Assembly: GCA_963712435.1 (NCBI GenBank)
Contig: CAVQIB010000009.1
Span: 129,633-193,632 of the forward strand
Source of the DNA: Rhodoplanes sp963712435
GTDB taxonomy: Bacteria > Pseudomonadota > Alphaproteobacteria > Rhizobiales > Xanthobacteraceae
Length of the DNA stretch: 64,000 nucleotides
Direction: 5' to 3'
Shown here: piece by piece, positions 9,326-22,676 of the stretch
How positions within the stretch are numbered: position 1 is the first letter of the stretch
Layout of the letters: each line of letters begins with the position of its first letter
The notes under the pieces: model-generated
The model's input: only the letters and a program-made list of their open reading frames with translations
Told to the model about the DNA's origin: nothing
Databases searched by the model: none
Program-made: the position numbers and the translations under genes

Positions 9326-9393
9326 CGTCCCCCTCCCTTGGAGCTTCGCTCCCCTCCCTCCCTCGCTTGCGGGGGAGGGCCAGGGAGGGGGCG
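9326..9393. repeat. REP-like palindromic repeat
   Basis: The run of CCCTCCC and GGGAGGG tracts around ggagcttcgctcc and the end gggggagggccagggaggggg forms overlapping hairpins between tatD and the metallo-hydrolase gene. It resembles the element at 2501-2603, which shares the gcttcgctc core. Confidence 0.55.
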
Positions 9394-9457
9394 GCTGTCC
9401 AGCGTGGCTGGCCGCGCTCCGTGTGCGCGTGACGGGTCGAGGTGTTTGGAAGCTGGC

Positions 9458-10252
9458 ATGACTCTTTCCGTCACCATTCTCGGCTGCGGCTCGTCCGGCG
9501 GGGTTCCGCGCCCGGCGCTCGGTTGGGGCGTCTGCGATCCGGACAATCCGAAAAACCGGCGGCGGCGCTGCTCGCTGCTGATCGAGCAGACCGGCGCGCA
9601 CGGGCGCACGTCGGTGCTGGTCGACACCTCGCCCGATCTGCGCGAGCAGCTCATCGACGCCAAGGTCGACTGGCTCGACGGCGTGCTGTACACGCACGAG
9701 CATGCCGACCACACCCACGGCATCGACGATCTGCGCGCGCTTTCCATGAAGCATCAGCGGCGGCTCGACGTCTATGTCGACGAGCCCACCTGGCGTGTGC
9801 TTTTCATGCGGTTCGGCTACTGCTTCGTCACGCCGCCGGGCAGCAACTACCCGCCGATCGCGCGGGAGCATCGCATCAAGGCGGGCGAGCCGCTCGTGAT
9901 CAAGGGGGAGGGCGGGGCGATCCCCGTCCTGCCGTTCCTGCAGGACCATGGCGACATCCCCTCGCTCGGCTTCCGCTTCGGCGCCGTCGCCTATTCGAGC
10001 GATCTCGTGAACCTCCCGGAGGAGAGCGTCGAGGCGCTGGCGGGGCTCGACCTGTGGATCGTCGACGCGCTGCGCGACCGCCCGCATCCGAGCCACTTCA
10101 ACGTCGATCAGGCGCTCGCCTGGATCGAACGGATCAAGCCGAAGCGCGCAATCCTCACCAATCTGCACAGCGATCTCGACTTCGAGGCGCTGAAGATGCG
10201 CCTGCCGGCGCATATCGAGCCCGCCTTTGACGGGCTGCGGGTGACGGTCTGA
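9458..10252 (+). CDS. Metallo-beta-lactamase-fold hydrolase
   Basis: This 264-residue intact protein starts VTILGCGSSGGVPRP and carries the binuclear-metal motif THEHADHTHG, a further HGDIPSLGFRF and a late histidine at TNLHSDLD. These features fit the PhnP/RNase Z-like branch of the fold, phosphodiester hydrolases. Its conserved place after tatD in Rhizobiales suggests a housekeeping nucleotide or RNA role, but the substrate cannot be told from sequence. The ATG at 9458 was chosen because the family motif begins two residues later; the open frame upstream runs through a REP repeat. Confidence 0.85.
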   Translation: MTLSVTILGCGSSGGVPRPALGWGVCDPDNPKNRRRRCSLLIEQTGAHGRTSVLVDTSPDLREQLIDAKVDWLDGVLYTHEHADHTHGIDDLRALSMKHQRRLDVYVDEPTWRVLFMRFGYCFVTPPGSNYPPIAREHRIKAGEPLVIKGEGGAIPVLPFLQDHGDIPSLGFRFGAVAYSSDLVNLPEESVEALAGLDLWIVDALRDRPHPSHFNVDQALAWIERIKPKRAILTNLHSDLDFEALKMRLPAHIEPAFDGLRVTV

Positions 10253-10393
10253 ACCGCGCCCGGCGGCGCGGCCCCGGTTTGCGGCCAAACCAGCGCTATC
10301 GCGCGTGCCCGCGTGTGGAAATGGCTTCATCGCCGCCTTGCAGCCGAAAGCCCCGATGCGTAAGTAACCGCAAGCCGCCTTGAGGCCTTTGCC

Positions 10394-11350
10394 ATGGTCG
10401 TCGTGCTCGATACCGTCAATGCGCCGCTCCGGCCGCGCCATCCCGAAAAGGCTCGGCGGCCCGACGCGCCTCTCGCGCCGAAGCCCGACTGGATCCGCGT
10501 GAAGGCGCCGGTGTCCAGGGGCTATGGCGAGACCCACGCCATCGTGCGCGCGAACGGGCTGCACACCGTCTGCGAGGAGGCGGGCTGCCCCAATATCGGC
10601 GAATGCTGGGACAAGAAGCACGCCACCTTCATGATCATGGGCGACACCTGCACGCGCGCCTGCGCCTTCTGCAATGTGAAGACCGGGCTGCCCGGACCGC
10701 TCGACCCGGCCGAGCCCGAGCGCCGTCGCAAGGCGAGCGCCAAGCTCGGGCTTGCGCATGTCGTCGTCACCTCGGTCGATCGCGACGATCTCGACGGACG
10801 GCGGCGCAGAGCATTTCGCCGCGGTGATCCGCGCGATCCGCGCGCGCGTCGCCCGCGACCACGATCGAGGTGCTGACGCCCGATTTCCTGCGCAAGCCGG
10901 GCGCGGTGGCGACGGTGGTCGCCGCGCGGCCGGACGTGTTCAACCACAATCTGGAAACCGTGCCGTCGCGTTATCTCACGGTGCGGCCCGGCGCGCGCTA
11001 TTTCCACTCGATCCGGCTGCTGCAGCAGGTCAAGGAACTCGATCCGCTCGATGTTCACCAAGTCGGGCATCATGGTCGGCCTCGGCGAGAAGCGGAACGA
11101 GGTGCTGCAGGTGATGGACGATCTGCGCTCGGCCGACGTCGATTTCCTCACCATCGGCCAGTATCTGCAGCCGACGCGCAAGCATCACCCGGTGGAGCGC
11201 TTCGTGCCGCCGGACGAGTTCAAGGCGTTTGAAACGATCGCCTACGCCAAGGGCTTTCTGATGGTCTCGGCGTCGCCCCTGACGCGCTCCTCGCATCATG
11301 CCGGCGACGACTTCCAGCGCCTCAAAGCCGCGCGCGCGGGCGGGCGCTAG
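10394..11350 (+). CDS. lipA: Lipoyl synthase, reading frame broken
   Basis: This radical-SAM enzyme inserts two sulfurs into protein-bound octanoyl groups. The auxiliary cluster cysteines (CEEAGCPNIGECW) and the SAM cluster motif CTRACAFCNV are both clear, as are DRDDL, NHNLETVPSRY, SGIMVGLGE and the C-terminal PLTRSSHHAGDDF with the cluster-ligating Ser. Length is about 318 after repair. Extra bases lie near 10727, 10794 and 11046, and another change near 10860. It serves the lipoyl domains of AceF and PdhB encoded at 28.9-32.5 kb. In Sinorhizobium-type gene order lipA directly follows lpd, but here the two are 15 kb apart. Confidence 0.88.
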
Positions 11351-11355
11351 TCGCG

Positions 11356-11834
11356 ATGCCGCAGTTCAAGGCCAGACGCCGCGTGCGACATTCTGCGACG
11401 GACATGTTCGCGCTCGTCGTCGACATCGAGCGCTATCCCGAATTCGTGCCGCTCTGCAGCGACATGCGCGTGCGCGGGCGCACGCAGATCGCCGAGGGGG
11501 TCGAGGTCGCGATCGCCGCATGACGATCGCCTACAAGGTCGTCCGCGAAAATTTCACCACCCGGGTCACCCTGCACCGGCCCGAACTGCGGATCCCGGTC
11601 GAGTATCTCGACGGGCCGCTGCATGTGCTGTCGAACCGCTGGACGTTCCGGCCGCTGGGCGAGCGGACGTGCGAGGTCGAGTTCTACATCGATTACGAGT
11701 TCAAGAGCCGCATCCTGGGCGTGCTCATGGGCGCGATGTTCGACGCGGCGTTCCGCCGCTTCGCCTCGGCGTTCGAAAAGCGCGCCGACGAGATTTACGG
11801 AATCGGCGGCGCGCGCGTCATCGCCTCCGGTTAG
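11356..11834 (+). CDS. ratA: RatA/Coq10-family START-like protein, one frameshift
   Basis: This protein of about 159 residues is of the SRPBCC (START-like) fold: DMFALVVDIERYPEFVPLC, then MTIAYKVVRENFTTRV, FRPLGERTCEVEFYIDYEFKSRI and a long C-terminal helix. Relatives bind ubiquinone (Coq10), and PGAP-style annotation calls them RatA toxins; the quinone role is better supported for alphaproteobacteria. It lies 5 bases after lipA. The frame breaks near 11517 (gccgcatg), where a missing G would restore AAMTIAY, one of the few deletions in the window. Its stop overlaps the stop of cinA on the other strand. Confidence 0.8.
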
Positions 11835-12387
11835 CCTGGCGCGGCTGAAGCGTCGGTTCCGGCGGCGAGGGTCTCCAACAGGGCGAGCGCCACGGCGACC
11901 GAGCGCAGGCGCACGTCTTGCCGCCCGATATCGCCGAATCGTTCCTCCCGCCGGATGGTCCGGCCGTCCCGCGCCGCGGCGGCGAAATGGACGAGGCCGA
12001 CCGGCTTGTCCGCCGAGCCGCCGCCCGGCCCGGCGATGCCGGTGATCGCCACCGCGAGATCCGCGGGCGAGCGGGCGAGCGCGCCCGCCGCCATCGCCTC
12101 CGCGCGTCTCGCGGCTGACCGCGCCGTGCCGCTTCGAGCATCGCCGCGGGCACGCCGAGCATCGTCTGCCTTGGCCTCGTTCGAATAGGTGACGAAGCCG
12201 CGCTCGAACACGTCGGACGAGCCGGCGATGTCGGTCAGCGCCGCCGCGACGAGGCCGCCGGTGCAGGACTTCGCGGTCGCGACGGTGAAGCCGCCGTCCC
12301 GGCATAGCGAGAGGACGCGCCGGCCGCCTTGCCGAGCGCGTCCGGCGTGACCGCCGCCTGCGCCAAGGCCGCGCCGGTCTCGCTCAC
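11831..12387 (-). CDS. CinA-family amidohydrolase (PncC type), frame broken
   Basis: The protein is about 185 residues, with only the C-terminal CinA domain: VATAKSCTGGLVAAALTDIAGSS, FERGFVTYSNEAKADMLGV and VAITGIAGPGGGSADKPVG. PncC-type enzymes deamidate nicotinamide mononucleotide for NAD recycling. The GTG start at 12387 overlaps the ispDF stop by GTGA, giving translational coupling. Single-base errors lie near 12315, 12115-12165 and elsewhere. The stop at 11831 abuts ratA tail to tail. Confidence 0.8.
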
Positions 12388-13572
12388 GGCGCGGTCCAGG
12401 GCAGCCGGACGGTCGCGGTCGCAAAGGCGGCGATGCCCTCGCGCCGGCCGGTGAAGCCGAGCTTCTCGCTGGTGGTCGCCTTGACGGCGACGCGGTCGGG
12501 CGCGATCCCGGCAATCTCGGCGATGCGCGCGCGCATCGCGTCGCGATGCGGGCCGATCCGCGGCGCCTCGCAGACGATCGTGACGTCGAGATGCGCGATC
12601 CGGCCGCCGCGCTGCGCGCACGCGCTCGACCGCGAAGGCGAGGAAGCGGTCCGACGAGGCGCCCCGCCATTGCGGGTCGCTCGGCGGGAAATGCGTGCCG
12701 ATGTCGCCGTCGGCCAGCGCGCCGAGGATCGCGTCGACCAGCGCGTGCAGCGCGACGTCGGCGTCGGAATGGCCGGCGACGCCGCGGTCGTGCGGGATGC
12801 GGACGCCGCCGAGCCTGACGTGATCGCCGGCGCTGAAGGCATGGACGTCGAAGCCGGCGCCGGTCCGGACGTCGCCCGAGCGCCGCGAGGCTCTCGCGCT
12901 CGGCGCGCGCGAAATCCTCCGCCGTGGTGAGCTTGATGTTGCCGGCCTCGCCCGCGAACACGCCGACCGCCATGCCGGCCCATTCGGCCAGCGCGGCATC
13001 GTCGGTGAAGTCGTCGCGCCCGGCCGCGCGCGCCTTGCGATGCGCGGCGAGGAGGGCGGCGAAGGCGAAGGCCTGCGGCGTCTGCACGGCGCGCAAGCGC
13101 GCGCGGTCGAGCGTCTCCGACGACCCGGCCGGTCGCGTCGACCGCCTTGATCGTGTCGGTGACCGGCAGGCCCGGGATGGCGGCGCCGTCCGCGGCCGGC
13201 CGCGATCGCCCGCGAGATCAGCGCCGCCGAGGCGAACGGCCGCGCCGCGTCATGCACCAGCACGATGTCCGGCGCGTGCGGCGCGCAAGCGCCTCCAGCC
13301 CGGCGCAGCACCGAGGCCTGCCGGGTCGCGCCGCCGACGACCGGCGGCAGCAGCCGGCAGGCCGTCGGCGGCCGCGCTGAAACAGGCGGTCGTCGTCGCG
13401 GATGGATGACCGGCTGGACAAGCTCGTATTTCGGCGTGGGCCGGCGAACAGCAGCAGGCTGCGGCGCAGCACAGGAACTGCCGCCGATCATCCTGTATTG
13501 CTTGGGCAAATCGCCGCCGGCGCGCACGCCGCGCCCGCCGGCGACCACGATCGCTGCGACTGCGCCCGGCAT
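12384..13572 (-). CDS. ispDF: Bifunctional IspD/IspF isoprenoid enzyme, frame broken
   Basis: This fusion enzyme catalyses two steps of the MEP isoprenoid pathway. The N-terminal half is the CTP:methylerythritol-phosphate cytidylyltransferase (IVVAGGRGVRAGGDLPKQY), and the C-terminal half is the cyclodiphosphate synthase (GAGFDVHAFSAGDHVRLGG, HSDADVALHALVDAILGA, GDIGTHFPPSD). About 395 residues fits the alphaproteobacterial fusion. The ATG at 13572 starts the conserved opening. Frame breaks are many in the IspD half (13180-13500) and fewer in IspF. It is read away from dusB. Confidence 0.87.
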
Positions 13573-13840
13573 CGTTTTCGAACTCCTGGCGCGAGGCTTC
13601 GCGCGACTGGGCCAGCTCATCCGCGCCAGCTGGAGGCGGCCGCAAGCGACCGGATCGCCGTGCGCCTGGGCAGGGACTTGATGCTCCGTTTAGCGGGTTC
13701 GATCAGCCGAGCAAGGTCCATCTTGCGGTTCGGGAACAGGTTTGCGGACGATCGCATTTCGCAGCTGCGAAGCACTTGCGCGCGAGCGAGATTTGGCTAA
13801 TATCTATGCACGACGCAAGTCGCCCATTTCATAGGCAAGC

Positions 13841-14898
<1,058 letters not shown>

Positions 14899-14946
14899 GG
14901 CTCGCGACATGGCGAACGCTCATTCGGCCCGCCACGCCATGCTGTC

Positions 14947-16067
14947 GTGACGCGGGACGCGGCCGACGCGGTGCTCAACGCGCTGCCGCATCCGGTGATC
15001 ATGGTCGGCGCCGGACGGCAAGATCGCCGACGCCAACGTCGCGGCGGAAGCGTTCTTCGACGTCTCGGCGCCGCTGCTGCGCCGCCACGTGCTGCGCGAC
15101 CTGGTGCCGTTCGGCAGTCCGCTGCTCGCGCTGATCGACCAGGTGCGCAGCCGCGGCGCGGCCGTCAACGAATACAAGGTCGATCTCGGCACGCCGCGCA
15201 ATCCGGGCGACCGCCTCGTCGATCTCCATGTCGCGCCCGCTGCCGGAGCGGCCCGGCCATGTCGTCGTGATGCTGCAGGAGCGCACCATCGCCGACAAGA
15301 TGGACCGCCAGCTCACCCATCGCGGCGCCGCGCGCTCGGTGACCGCGCTCGCCGCCATGCTGGCGCACGAGATCAAGAACCCGCTGTCCGGCATCCGCGG
15401 CGCGGCGCAGCTGCTCGAGCAGTCGGCCGGCGACGACGACCGCACGCTGACGCGGCTGATCTGCGACGAGACCGACCGCATCGTGAAGCTGGTCGACCGC
15501 ATGGAGGTGTTCTCCGACGAGCGGCCGGTCGAGCGCGAGCCGGTCAACATCCACGTCGTGCTCGACCACGTGAAGCGGCTCGCGCAGTCCGGCTTTGCCC
15601 GCCACATCCGGTTCGTCGAGGACTACGATCCGTCGCTGCCGCCGGTGCTCGCCAACCGCGACCAGCTCATCCAGGTGTTCCTCAATCTGGTGAAGAACGC
15701 CGCCGAGGCGATCGGCCCGAACGCGACCGACGGCGAGATCCAGCTGACCACCGCGTTCCGCCCGGGCGTGCGGCTGTCGCTGCCCGGCAGCAAGACGCGC
15801 GTGTCGCTGCCGCTCGAATTCTGCGTCAAGGACAACGGGCCGGGCGTGCCCGACGACCTGCTGCCGCACCTGTTCGATCCGTTCGTGACCACCAAGCCGA
15901 CCGGCACCGGCCTCGGCCTTGCGCTGGTCGCCAAGATCATCGGCGATCACGGCGGCATCATCGAATGCGAGTCGCAGCCGCGCCGCACGGTCTTCCGCGT
16001 GCTGATGCCGATGTACACTGGCGACGACGCCGAGCCGGGCGGCGCCGAACCTGAGACGAGGATGATG
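14947..16067 (+). CDS. ntrB: Nitrogen regulation histidine kinase NtrB
   Basis: The N-terminal PAS sensor region (AVLNALPHPVIMVGADGKIADA after repair) is followed by the phosphoacceptor helix AAMLAHEIKNPLSGIRGAAQ with its His, the N-box NLVKNAAEAIG, and the G-boxes DNGPGVP and GTGLGLALVAKIIGDHGG. NtrB phosphorylates NtrC under nitrogen limitation and is controlled by PII proteins. Extra bases near 15012 and 15238 break the N-terminal part; from about 15240 the frame is clean. No stop codon separates it from ntrC: the frame runs through PETR-MMMPTGRIL into the next gene. The start is uncertain (GTG 14947, or the ATG at 14910 if another indel is present). Confidence 0.87.
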
Positions 16068-17512
<1,445 letters not shown>

Positions 17513-17667
17513 CTTCAGTGATTTGCGCCGGTCTGACCGCGAGCGTCGCCGCGGATTTGTCTCAATTCGGCAACATTGTTGTATAAACGCCTCAGTGCGG
17601 CGTGGCGTGCGCGCGCATTCTCATATCGTCATGAACGCGCCGCACGGGCTCTGCTGAGCGGGAACTC

Positions 17668-19968
17668 ATGGCAACGGTCGACGACGCCGGCGACCGGCGA
17701 ATTCGCGAGCGCGGTCAACGCCCGGCGCCGGCGTTGCGACCGGCATTGTCGGGCCGATCGCGGTCGGCGTCGCCCTGCTCTCGGCGCTGGTCACCTTCCT
17801 GGTCCTCGCCGGCCTGACGCCGATCGCGCCGACCCACAAGGTCGTCGTCACGCCTGCTGCTGGTCAACGGCGCCGCGGTGCTTCCTGCTGCTCGGGATCA
17901 TCGGCCGCGAGGTCTGGCAGATCGTGCAGGCGCGCCGGCGCGGCCGGGCCGGCGCGCGGCTGCATGTGCGCATCGTCGGCCTGTTCTCGGTCATCGCCGC
18001 GGCGCCCGCGATCCTCGTCGCGGTCGTCGCCAGCGTCACGCTCGATCGCGGCCTCGACCGCTTGTTTTCGACGCGCACCCGCAGCGGTGATCGCAGAACT
18101 CGCTGATCGTCGCCGAGGCCTATCTGCGCGAGCACGCGCAGATGCATCCGCGGCGACATCCATGGCGATGGCCATCGACATCGCCCGCGCCAAGCCGCTG
18201 TTCGACCAGGACCGCGACCGCTTCCGCCAGTTCCTGACCGGCGCAGGCGTCGGTGCGCGGCCTGCCCGGCGCGATGATGATCCGGCCGCGACCAGAGCGT
18301 CGATCGACAAGGCCGACATCAAGACCGATCAGCGAACTTCGCGCTGCCGTCGCCAGACCGACACTCGCCAACATCGGCGAGGCCGAGCCGCAGGTCGTGC
18401 TGCATCCCGAGCGCCAACTACGTCGCCGCGGTCGATCAAGCTGCGCAGCTACGACGACACCTATCTCTACGTCGCGCGCCCGCTCGATCCGCGGGTGGTC
18501 GCGCAACTCGCGCGACACGCAGACGAGCGTCAGCGAATACGCCAGCGCTCGAGGCGCGCCGGCTCGGCGTGCAGATCGCCTTCGCGCTGATGTACACGGT
18601 GATCGCGCTGATCGTGCTGCTGTCGGCGGTCTGGATCGGCCTCAACTTCGCCAACCGCCTGGTCGCGCCGATCCGCCGCCTGATCGGCGCGGCCAACATC
18701 GTGTCGACCGGCAATCTCTACGTCCAGGTGCCGGTGCGGCGGTCGGAGGGCGACCTCGCCCAGCTCGGCGAGACCTTCAACAAGATGACGCACGGAGCTG
18801 CGCACGCAGCGCGACGACATCGTGCGCGCCCGCGACCTGATCGACAGCCGCCGCCGCTTCACCGAGGCGGTGCTGGCCGGCGCCAGCGCCGGCGTGATCG
18901 GCGTCGACGCCGACGGGCAGCATCAGCATCCTCAACCGCTCCGCCGAGAAGCTGATCGGCGTCAGCGAGGCCGAGGCGCTCGGCCAGCCGCTCGCCGAGG
19001 TCGTGCCGGAACTCGCCGACATGTTCGCCGGCGCGCAGCTCGGCGCGCAGCGCCTCGTGCAGGGCCAGGTGACGATCAGCCGCGGCGGCCGCGAGCGCAC
19101 CCTGTCGGTGCGCGTCACCACCGAGCAGTCGGCCGAGCCCGGAGCACGGCTACGTCGTCACGCTCGACGACATCACCGAGCTCGTCGCCGCGCAGCGCAC
19201 CTCGGCCTGGGCCGACGTCGCGCGCCGCATCGCCCACGAGATCAAGAACCCGCTGACGCCGATCCAGCTCTCGGCCGAGCGCCTGCGCCGCAAGTACGGC
19301 AAGGTCATCACCGAGGATCGCGCCGGTCTTCGAGCAGTGCACCGACACGATCATCCGCCAGGTCGACGACATCCAGCGCATGGTCGACGAGTTCTCGCGC
19401 TTCGCGCGCATGCCGAAGCCGGTGATCGCCGCCGAGGACGTCGCCGACACCGTGCGCCAGGTCGTGTTCCTGATGCGGGTCGGCCACCCCGACATCGACA
19501 TCGAGGTCGGATCTGCCGGAAGACCCGATGCCGGCGCACTTCGACCGCCGGCTGATCTCGCAGGCGCTCACCAACATCATCAAGAACGCGACCGAGGCGA
19601 TCGCCGCCGTGCCGCCGGACGAGCTCGGCACGCGGCCGCATCGGCGTCAGCGCCGCGCGCGACGGCGACGACATCGTCATCGACGTCGATCGACAACGGC
19701 ATCGGCCTGCCGAAGGAGAACCGCAGCCGGCTGCTCGAGCCCTACGTGACGACGCGCGAGAAGGGCACCGGCCTCGGCCTCGCCATCGTCGGCAAGATCC
19801 TCGAGGAGCACGGCGGCGGCATCGAACTGCACGACGCCGCCGGACAAGATCGCCGGGCGCGCGGGGCGCCTGGATCCGGCTGCGCTTCGCGGCCGAGCCG
19901 GTCGCCGCGGCGACGCCGACAGTCGACTGCCACGAGCACTCGCAGCTGAGCAGACACGAGCGAGCTGA
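17668..19968 (+). CDS. ntrY: NtrY membrane sensor histidine kinase, frame broken
   Basis: This is a large sensor with N-terminal membrane segments (IAVGVALLSALVTFLVLAGL; VNGAAVLLLLGIIG; VRIVGLFSVIAAAPAILVA), a periplasmic part, another membrane helix near 18570-18660, HAMP (LVAPIRRLIGAANIVSTG) and PAS domains. The kinase core follows: VARRIAHEIKNPLTPIQLSA, LTNIIKNATEAI, DNGIGLP, GTGLGLAIVGKI. NtrY pairs with NtrX and senses nitrogen or redox state in alphaproteobacteria. At least a dozen one-base errors occur, concentrated in 17730-18560. A separate promoter-like stretch (ttgtct, then tataaa near 17583) lies upstream, so the pair need not depend on the ntrBC transcript. Confidence 0.85.
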
Positions 19969-19970
19969 AC

Positions 19971-21350
19971 ATGGCGTCCGACATTCTGATCGTCGACGAC
20001 GAAGCCGACATCCGCGAACTGGTCGCCGGCATCCTGCAGGACGAGGGCTACGACACGCGCACCGCGCGCGACAGCGACGACGCGCTCGCCGCCATCGAAC
20101 GCGCGCCGGCCGCACCTCGTCTTCCTCGACATCTGGCTGCAGGGCAGCCGGCTCGACGGCCTGCAGCTGCTCGACGTCGTCAAGGAGCGAGCATCCCGAC
20201 CTGCCGGTCGTGATGATCTCCGGCCACGGCAACATCGAGACCGCGGTCTCGGCGATCAAGCAGGGCGCCTACGACTTCATCGAGAAGCCGTTCAAGGCCG
20301 ACCGGCTCGTGCTGGTCGCCGAGCGCGCGCTCGAAACCTCGCGGCTGCAAGCGCGAGGTGAAGGAGCTCAAGCAGCTGGCGCCGTTCGCCGACCGAGCCT
20401 GATCGGCACGTCGCCGGCGATCAACCAGCTGCGCCAGACGATCGAGAAGGTCGCGCCGACCAACAGCCGCATCCTGATCGTCGGCCCGTCCGGCGCCGGC
20501 AAGGAACTGGCCGCGCGCACCATCCACGCGCTGTCGGCCCGCGCCGAGCGGGCCGTTCGTCGTCATCAACGCCGCCGCGATCACGCCCGAGCGCATGGAG
20601 ATCGAGCTGTTCGGCGTCGAGCAGGCGAACGGCAGCGCAGAGGCGCAAGGTCGGCGCGCTCGAGGAGGCGCACGGCGGCACGCTGTTCATCGACGAGATC
20701 GCCGACATGCCGCGCGAGACGCAGAACAAGATCCTGCGCGTGCTGGTCGACCAGACCTTCCAGCGGGTCGGCGGCACGCACCAAGGTCGCGGTCGACGTG
20801 CGCATCATCTCCTCGACCGCCGCAATCTCGAAGCCGAGATCGCCGCCGGCCGCTTCCGCGAGGATCTCTATCACCGCCTGTCGGTCGTGCCGATCCGCGT
20901 GCCGCCGCTCGCCGAGCGGCGCGAGGACATTCCCGAGCTGGTCGAGCTACTTCATGGAGCAGATTTCGCAGTCGACCGGCCTGCCCAAGCGCCGCATCGG
21001 CGACGACGCGCATGGCGGTGCTGCAGTCGCACGACTGGCCGGGCAACGTCCGCCAGCTGCGCAACAACGTCGAGCGGCTGATGATCCTCGCCGGCGGCGA
21101 TCCCGACGCGGTGATCACCGCCAACATGCTGCCGCCGGACGTCGGCTCGATGGTGCCGACCATGCCGCACGGCAACGGCGGCGAGCAGCTGATGGGCCTG
21201 CCGCTGCGCGAGGCGCGCGAGATGTTCGAGCGCGAATATCTGCTCGCCCAGATCAACCGCTTCGGCGGCAACATCTCGCGCACCGCCGAGTTCGTCGGCA
21301 TGGAGCGCTCGGCGCTGCATCGCAAGCTGAAGGCGCTGGGGATGGATTGA
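19971..21350 (+). CDS. ntrX: NtrX sigma-54-family response regulator, frame broken
   Basis: The receiver domain begins SDILIVDDEADIRELVAGIL. The AAA+ core shows Walker A GPSGAGKELAARTIHAL, Walker B GGTLFIDEIADMPRE, FREDLYHRLSVVPIRVPPL and WPGNVRQLRNNVERLM, then a Fis-type helix-turn-helix ending SALHRKLKALGMD. Where sigma-54 activators have GAFTGA, the sequence reads ELFGVEQANGS, so contact with sigma-54 is doubtful; this loss is a recognised feature of alphaproteobacterial NtrX. One-base errors lie near 20111, 20189, 20350, 20640, 20780, 20949 and others. The last 350 bases are clean. Confidence 0.87.
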
Positions 21351-21361
21351 GCCGGATCGCG

Positions 21362-22233
21362 ATGTCGCGCATCGCCTATGTCAACGGCCGCTATCGGCCG
21401 CACCGCGACGCCGCCGTGCATGTCGAGGACCGCGGCTACCAGTTCGCCGACGGCGTCTACGAGGTCTGCGAGGTGCAGGGCGGCCGGCTGGTCGACGAGC
21501 GCCGCCACCTGGAGCGGCTGCGCCGCTCGCTCTCGCGAACTGCGCATCGCGCTGCCGATGCCGCTGCGGCGCTCGGCGTCGTGCTGCACGAGGTCGTGCG
21601 CCGCAACCGCGTCGCCGACGGCATCGTCTATCTGCAGGTCACCCGCGGCGTCGCGCGGCGCGATCATGCCTTTCCGCCGCCCGGCGACGCCGCCGGCGAT
21701 CGTCGTCACCGCGCGCCGGCTCGATCGCGGCCAGCGGCGAGCGCCCGGCGCAGACGGGCATCGCCGTCATCACCGTGCCGGAGAACCGCTGGGAGCGGGT
21801 CGACATCAAGTCGGTCGCGCTGCTGCCCAACGTGCTCGCCAAGCAGGCCGCGCGCGAGCAGGGCGCCCGCGAGGCCTGGTTCGTCGACCGCGACGGCTAC
21901 GTCACCGAGGGCGTCGTCGTCGCAACGCCTGGATCGTCACCCGCGACGGCGAGCTGCGTCACCCGCCCGGCCGACCACGACATCCTGCGCGGCATCACCC
22001 GCGACCGTGGTGCTCGACGTCGCTCGCGGCGACGCAGGACTCGGCTTCGAGGAGCGCGCCGTTCACGGTGGAGGAGGCCCATCGCCGCGCGCGAGGCCTT
22101 CATCACCGTCGGCGAGCCAGATCGTGCATGCCGGTCGTGCGGATCGACGGCCACGCCGATCGGCAACGGCACGCCCGGGCCGGTCGCCGCCGCGCTGCGC
22201 CGGCGATTCCACAGGCATGCGGAATTCTCCTGA
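21362..22233 (+). CDS. dat: D-amino acid aminotransferase, frame broken
   Basis: This is a PLP-dependent fold-type IV transaminase. It opens RIAYVNGRYRPHRDAAVHVEDRGYQFADGVYEV and has QVTRGVARRDH, then SVALLPNVLAKQAAREQGA, which holds the PLP Lys region, and a Glu near VDRDGYVTEGV. It makes D-Ala or D-Glu from keto acids, feeding cell-wall synthesis. A dat gene between ntrX and hfq is the usual alphaproteobacterial order. Frame breaks occur near 21538, 21663, 21730, 21925 and 22010-22150. Confidence 0.8.
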
Positions 22234-22418
22234 TAGCCGGAACGCGGATGTCCGCCAGCCGTGGATGCTGTCAACTTGGGCTTGCGCTGCTCCGGCGCGG
22301 TGCCATCTAATGTCATTGCCCACGCCTGTTCGGCTCGTCACCGGGAGACGTGTGGCCGGGCGCGAAAAAATCGCAACTCGCTGAACGGGGCCCGCGAGCA
22401 AAAACGGAAACAACGGCC

Positions 22419-22676
22419 ATGGCAGCCGAACGAGCACAAAATCTACAGGACACCTTCCTCAATCACGTCCGCAAGAGCAAGATCGCCGCTCACGATCTTT
22501 CTGGTGAACGGCGTGAAGCTGCAGGGCGTCGTGACCTGGTTCGATAATTTCTGCGTGCTGCTGCGGCGCGACGGCCACTCGCAGCTCGTCTACAAGCACG
22601 CGATCTCGACCATCATGCCGGGCCACCCGATCCAGCTGTTCGAAGGCGCCGAAGAAGCGCCGCGGAAAAGGTCTGA
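22419..22676 (+). CDS. hfq: RNA chaperone Hfq, one clear frameshift
   Basis: Hfq pairs small RNAs with mRNAs. The protein opens AAERAQNLQDTFLNHVRKSKI. One extra G near 22488 separates this from the Sm core NGVKLQGVVTWFDNFCVLLRR and the Sm2 motif YKHAISTI. About 80 residues is normal. After repair the frame passes the TGA at 22674, so either a second change lies near the C-terminus or the protein runs on; the end given is the stop that abuts the hflX start. Its position before hflX is conserved across Proteobacteria. Confidence 0.87.

Noticed and set aside
9263..10759. A 498-residue antisense open frame over the metallo-hydrolase and lipA
   Set aside because: It covers two unrelated conserved genes and the gap between them and has no recognisable domain.
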